DNA of 64,000 nucleotides. It comes from Candidatus Nanopelagicales bacterium. GTDB taxonomy: Bacteria; Actinomycetota; Actinomycetes; S36-B12. The position numbers and the translations under genes were made by a program. The notes beneath the pieces are model-generated. The model saw only the letters and a list, made by a program, of their open reading frames with translations. It was not told the DNA's origin and did not search any database. Each line of letters begins with the position of its first letter. Within the stretch, counting starts at the first letter, position 1. The stretch lies in assembly GCA_018609125.1 (NCBI GenBank), contig JABAYF010000020.1:24563-88562 (forward strand), given 5' to 3'. Positions 61,257-64,000 of the stretch are shown one piece after another.

Positions 61257-61274
61257 TCATGGCGACCCCGCCAC

Positions 61275-61280
61275 TAGGGT
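61275..61280 (+). promoter_or_regulatory. -10 box of nudC, leaderless type
   Basis: TAGGGT ends 6 nt before the GTG of nudC, and the adjacent divergent acyltransferase box lies 19 bp away. Confidence 0.45.
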
Positions 61281-61286
61281 GACGGC

Positions 61287-62234
61287 GTGGCCGAGAATTT
61301 ACCCCCAACACCGCTGTCGGCCGGACTGCTTGCCGACCTCACGCTGGCTCGCGCCGCTGCGGATCGAAGTGAAGCTCATCGCACGGACGCAGCATGGCTG
61401 GCCCAGCGGTTACAGCAGCCGGACAGTCAGGTAATCGGTGTCGGCCAGGGGCAGTTTCCTCTTGCCGATGACGCACCCGACTGGCGGTCCATTGCAGACT
61501 GGAACCGAAATGAAGACGATGAGTTCCTCTTTCTCGGTCTGGCCAACGGCGTTGCGCATTTCGCTGCCCGCACGGTAAAGGAAGAGCAGCGGACGTGGGG
61601 TGCTGGCCAGTGGAGTGACCTGCGCGCCAGCGGCCAGCGGTTGTCTGACACCGACGCTGGGCTGCTCGTATCAGCAGTCGCGCTTGATAATTGGCACACC
61701 CATCATCTGTTCTGCCCCCGGTGTGGTGCGGGCACCCAGCCCTCCCAGGGTGGTTGGCAGCGGTTGTGTTCGCAGTGTGCAGCAGAGTCATACCCACGCA
61801 CGGATCCAGCCGTCATCATGCTCGTGGTTGACGACGATGATCGAGCCCTGCTGGGCCGACGGGTGGACTGGCAACCGGAGTGGTTTTCCACCCTTGCCGG
61901 GTTTGTTGAGGCTGGTGAGGCGGCTGAGGCAGCCGTGCGCCGAGAGGTTCAGGAAGAATCAGGAGTCACCGTGGGAGAGGTGTCCTACCTGGGGAGCCAG
62001 CCCTGGCCATTCCCATGGTCGCTCATGCTTGGCTACCACGCCCGCGCGCTGGACCCTACGATCGCGGTGGACGGGGTAGAGATCGTCGATGCCCGATGGT
62101 TTAGCCGAGCAGAACTAGGTGCAGCGTGTGCCAACGGCACCATCGCGGTGCCACCGGCTGTGTCCATTGCACGAAAACTGATCGAGCGCTGGTACGGCAG
62201 CCCCATTCCGGGGGAGTGGGAGATGCGCCGCTAA
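61287..62234 (+). CDS. nudC: NADH pyrophosphatase / RNA NAD-decapping hydrolase NudC
   Basis: Hydrolyses NADH to NMNH and AMP and removes NAD caps from RNA. The 315-residue protein has a zinc ribbon with CPRCG (143, 146) and CSQC (161, 164), a Nudix box GFVEAGEAAEAAVRREVQEESGV (205-227), and the diagnostic SQPWPFPWSLM motif near 236. The GTG start has no Shine-Dalgarno. Its TAA overlaps the mycoredoxin stop by 4 nt. The order nudC-mycoredoxin-uvrD2 matches Mycobacterium. Confidence 0.95.
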   Translation: MAENLPPTPLSAGLLADLTLARAAADRSEAHRTDAAWLAQRLQQPDSQVIGVGQGQFPLADDAPDWRSIADWNRNEDDEFLFLGLANGVAHFAARTVKEEQRTWGAGQWSDLRASGQRLSDTDAGLLVSAVALDNWHTHHLFCPRCGAGTQPSQGGWQRLCSQCAAESYPRTDPAVIMLVVDDDDRALLGRRVDWQPEWFSTLAGFVEAGEAAEAAVRREVQEESGVTVGEVSYLGSQPWPFPWSLMLGYHARALDPTIAVDGVEIVDARWFSRAELGAACANGTIAVPPAVSIARKLIERWYGSPIPGEWEMRR

Positions 62235-62515
62235 CTCTTAGCCTGCACCTCGGCGAGGTGTGCCCGCACCGTGGCGAGAGCCGGGTTGGTCAAGGTCGAA
62301 CCATCGGCAAAAAGAAGCGTCGGCACGGTCTGGTTTCCACCGTTGTGGTTTTCCACGAAGTGCGCCGCGTCTGCATCGGTCTCGATATCAATTTCGCGCA
62401 GGACGATGTTTTCGCGCGCGAGTTGAGATTTCAGTCGGACACAGAAACCACACCACGAGGTCGTAAACATGGTGATGGGTTGGTCTGCGGTAGGAAGCAT
62501 CGACTCAAGGTTCAC
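62231..62515 (-). CDS. mrx1: Mycoredoxin
   Basis: Glutaredoxin-fold protein that reduces mycothiol mixed disulfides. It has 94 residues from GTG 62515 or 89 from ATG 62500. The redox motif is TTSWCGFC, the cis-proline is in NQTVPTLLFADGS, and TLTNP follows; these match Mrx1 of actinobacteria. The start is not settled, since neither candidate has a clear Shine-Dalgarno or -10 box. Together with mshB it indicates mycothiol-dependent redox control. Convergent with nudC, divergent from uvrD2. Confidence 0.9.
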   Translation of the reverse strand: MNLESMLPTADQPITMFTTSWCGFCVRLKSQLARENIVLREIDIETDADAAHFVENHNGGNQTVPTLLFADGSTLTNPALATVRAHLAEVQAKS

Positions 62516-62589
62516 GTGTCCAGTGTGCCGGTGGATGGCGGATCCGGCCAATGCGGGAGTGAGCGATGCTCGTTGTCGGGCGGCCGTGG

Positions 62590-62595
62590 CACGAT
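62590..62595 (+). promoter_or_regulatory. -10 box of uvrD2
   Basis: CACGAT ends 6 nt before the GTG at 62602, the same arrangement as mtrA and the acyltransferase gene. Confidence 0.4.
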
Positions 62596-62601
62596 GCGTG
62601 C

Positions 62602-64000
62602 GTGGATGACCCGATTCTTAGCCGGCTAGACGGCGAGCAACGGGCCGTCGTTACCGCACCGGCGGGTCCGGTCGTGGTCAGTGCTGGCGCGGGCACCGGC
62701 AAGACCACTGCCATCACCCACCGCATTGCCTACCGTGCGCGCGAGGGCACGCTTGATCCCCGGCAGGTGCTCGCCGTTACCTTCACCAATCGTGCGGCGG
62801 CAGAGATGCGAGATCGACTTCGTTTATTGGGCGTCGATGCGGTGGCGGCCCGCACCTTTCACGCCGCAGCGCTGCGCCAACTGCGTTACTTCTGGCCACG
62901 TCAATTCAGTGGGTCGCCCTACCGGGTTATCTCATCGGGGCGCGATCTCATTACCCAGGCGGCTCGGTCCACCGGCATCACCATCAACGCTGCTGTCATA
63001 CGCGACCTGGCCGCAGAGATCATGTTCGCCAAGCAGTACAACGTGTCGCCAGAAAATTACTGTGACCTCGCCGAGGAGCAACATCGAGAAATCGCGGTGG
63101 AGGCCAGCCAGGTAATGCGTGTATATCGACTCTACGAAACGGCAAAGCTCGATCAGCAACTCATTGATTTCGATGATGTGCTGGTCCTGTGTGCCCAGAT
63201 GCTCAACGATAATGCCGGCATTGCCGAAGAAATTCGCTCCACATACCGCGCGTTCACCGTGGATGAGTTTCAAGACGTTAGCCCGATTCAAGATCGGTTG
63301 CTGCGGTTATGGCTCGGCGAAGGCGAGGACATCTGCGTCGTGGGTGATACCGCTCAAACTATTTACACTTTCGCTGGTGCGCGAGACGAATATCTGCGCA
63401 ATTTCGCGAAGAACTTTCCGGCAACAATCAAACTGAGTCTCGTTCGCAACTACCGAAGCTTAAAACCCATTGTGACAGTGGCTAATCGCGTATTGGCAGC
63501 CGGAGACGCCGCGGCAGATAAGTTGGTAGCAACCAGAAATGTCACCGATGAAGATCCCCCTCGCTTACTGCAATTTGACGATGAACCGGCCGAGGCCGTC
63601 GGCGTTGCTGCTGAAGTGGTCCGCGTGATTGCGGGGGGCTGGTCACCGCGCGATATCGCGGTTTTGGTTCGCACACGCGGGCAGTTGCCGGCACTGGAAC
63701 AGGCGTTCGCCGATGCGGGTGTTCCCCTCATCGTCCGAGGCAGTGAGCGTTTCTTTGACCGTCCAGAGGTCCGTGAGGCGATCACCCGTCTACGCGGCGC
63801 AGCTCGCGGACAGGAAACCTTCGAGGGTACGACTGCCGACCAGGTGAGCGCGATCTTGGCGGTCATGGGATTCACTGTTCAGCCACCGGTGGGGGTTGGT
63901 GCGATTCGACAGCGCTGGGAATCTTTGGCCTCGCTGCACGCTTTGGCAGAATCTATGGATGCTGGAAGCGTCGCAGAATCTATGGATGCTGGAAGCGTCG
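62602..64000 (+). CDS. uvrD2: DNA helicase UvrD2, 5' part (runs off the window)
   Basis: SF1 DNA helicase with 3'-5' polarity, homolog of mycobacterial UvrD2. The frame is open from GTG 62602 to the window edge, 466 codons: Walker A AGAGTGKTTAI near 31-41, VTFTNRAAAEMRDRL, FTVDEFQDVSPIQ, VVGDTAQTIYTFAGA and LVRNYRS. The track misses it because it runs off the edge. The HRDC and zinc-cluster regions expected in the C-terminus lie beyond. At the edge the coding sequence repeats a 27-bp unit twice (AESMDAGSV). Confidence 0.93.
   Translation, partial: MDDPILSRLDGEQRAVVTAPAGPVVVSAGAGTGKTTAITHRIAYRAREGTLDPRQVLAVTFTNRAAAEMRDRLRLLGVDAVAARTFHAAALRQLRYFWPRQFSGSPYRVISSGRDLITQAARSTGITINAAVIRDLAAEIMFAKQYNVSPENYCDLAEEQHREIAVEASQVMRVYRLYETAKLDQQLIDFDDVLVLCAQMLNDNAGIAEEIRSTYRAFTVDEFQDVSPIQDRLLRLWLGEGEDICVVGDTAQTIYTFAGARDEYLRNFAKNFPATIKLSLVRNYRSLKPIVTVANRVLAAGDAAADKLVATRNVTDEDPPRLLQFDDEPAEAVGVAAEVVRVIAGGWSPRDIAVLVRTRGQLPALEQAFADAGVPLIVRGSERFFDRPEVREAITRLRGAARGQETFEGTTADQVSAILAVMGFTVQPPVGVGAIRQRWESLASLHALAESMDAGSVAESMDAGSV
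63946..63999 (+). repeat. Perfect 27-bp tandem duplication in uvrD2
   Basis: GCAGAATCTATGGATGCTGG and the following 7 bases occur twice in a row; the last base of the window would start a third copy. The unit keeps the frame and encodes AESMDAGSV. It may continue past the edge. Confidence 0.85.

Noticed and set aside
1-64000. CRISPR arrays, insertion sequences, toxin-antitoxin pairs or biosynthetic clusters
   Set aside because: No spaced repeats, transposase, toxin or synthase genes found; gene order is that of a conserved core chromosome.

Overview
The window is a gene-dense stretch (about 60 genes in 64 kb, GC rich, no gap over 300 bases) of an actinobacterial chromosome. Gene order follows conserved blocks of mycobacteria and related Actinomycetia: mtrA-mtrB-lpqB, hpf-secA, typA/mshB/fdxA/dapC/dapD, folP2-DivIVA-DUF3117-methyltransferase-htrA-tatB-mrp, and moeZ/adnAB/nudC/mycoredoxin/uvrD2. 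Mycothiol biosynthesis (mshB) together with a mycothiol-type redoxin, a mycobacterial-type DapD and an AdnAB pair all point to class Actinomycetia. I cannot name the order; an uncultured free-living lineage is possible. I saw no tRNA, rRNA, CRISPR array, insertion sequence or prophage.

Layout. 1-13.3 kb: manA, the MtrAB/LpqB cell-envelope regulatory operon, a CPBP protease, ahcY with a structured leader, a ComF-like protein, hpf, a LuxR-type regulator with a degenerate receiver, and secA. 13.3-17.9 kb: small regulators and unknown actinobacterial proteins, an orphan SAF/CpaE-like pair resembling Flp pilus assembly genes, ychF and a pterin dehydratase. 18-31.5 kb: an ABC exporter operon, typA, a prolyl-oligopeptidase-family peptidase, mshB, a VanW-domain wall protein, ferredoxin, dapC (apparently starting at CTG) and citrate synthase. 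31.5-40.1 kb: dapD, a secreted protein, folP2, DivIVA-like, DUF3117, O-methyltransferase, HtrA, TatB, Mrp, DUF1003, MgtE-N/CBS. 40.2-44.3 kb: CoA-ester lyase, J-domain protein, acyl-CoA dehydrogenase, Pr6Pr-like protein, Nudix. 44.3-53.5 kb: DEAD-box helicase, ferritin-like protein, DUF3107, TetR, hydrolase, moeZ, DUF554, CDGSH protein, and a large flippase-like membrane protein with a pseudokinase. 53.6-64 kb: adnA-adnB, an acyltransferase, nudC, mycoredoxin and the start of uvrD2.

Expression signals are striking. At least 22 genes have a (T/C)AnnnT -10 box ending 6-8 nt before the start codon with no Shine-Dalgarno, which suggests leaderless mRNAs; several of these boxes include the stop codon of the gene in front. 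Five convergent gene pairs overlap by exactly 4 nt through shared stop codons. The best candidate for an undescribed element is the roughly 120-nt ahcY leader: two stacked perfect stems (10 bp and 7 bp) enclose the Shine-Dalgarno sequence of S-adenosylhomocysteinase and do not match the SAH-riboswitch consensus as I remember it.
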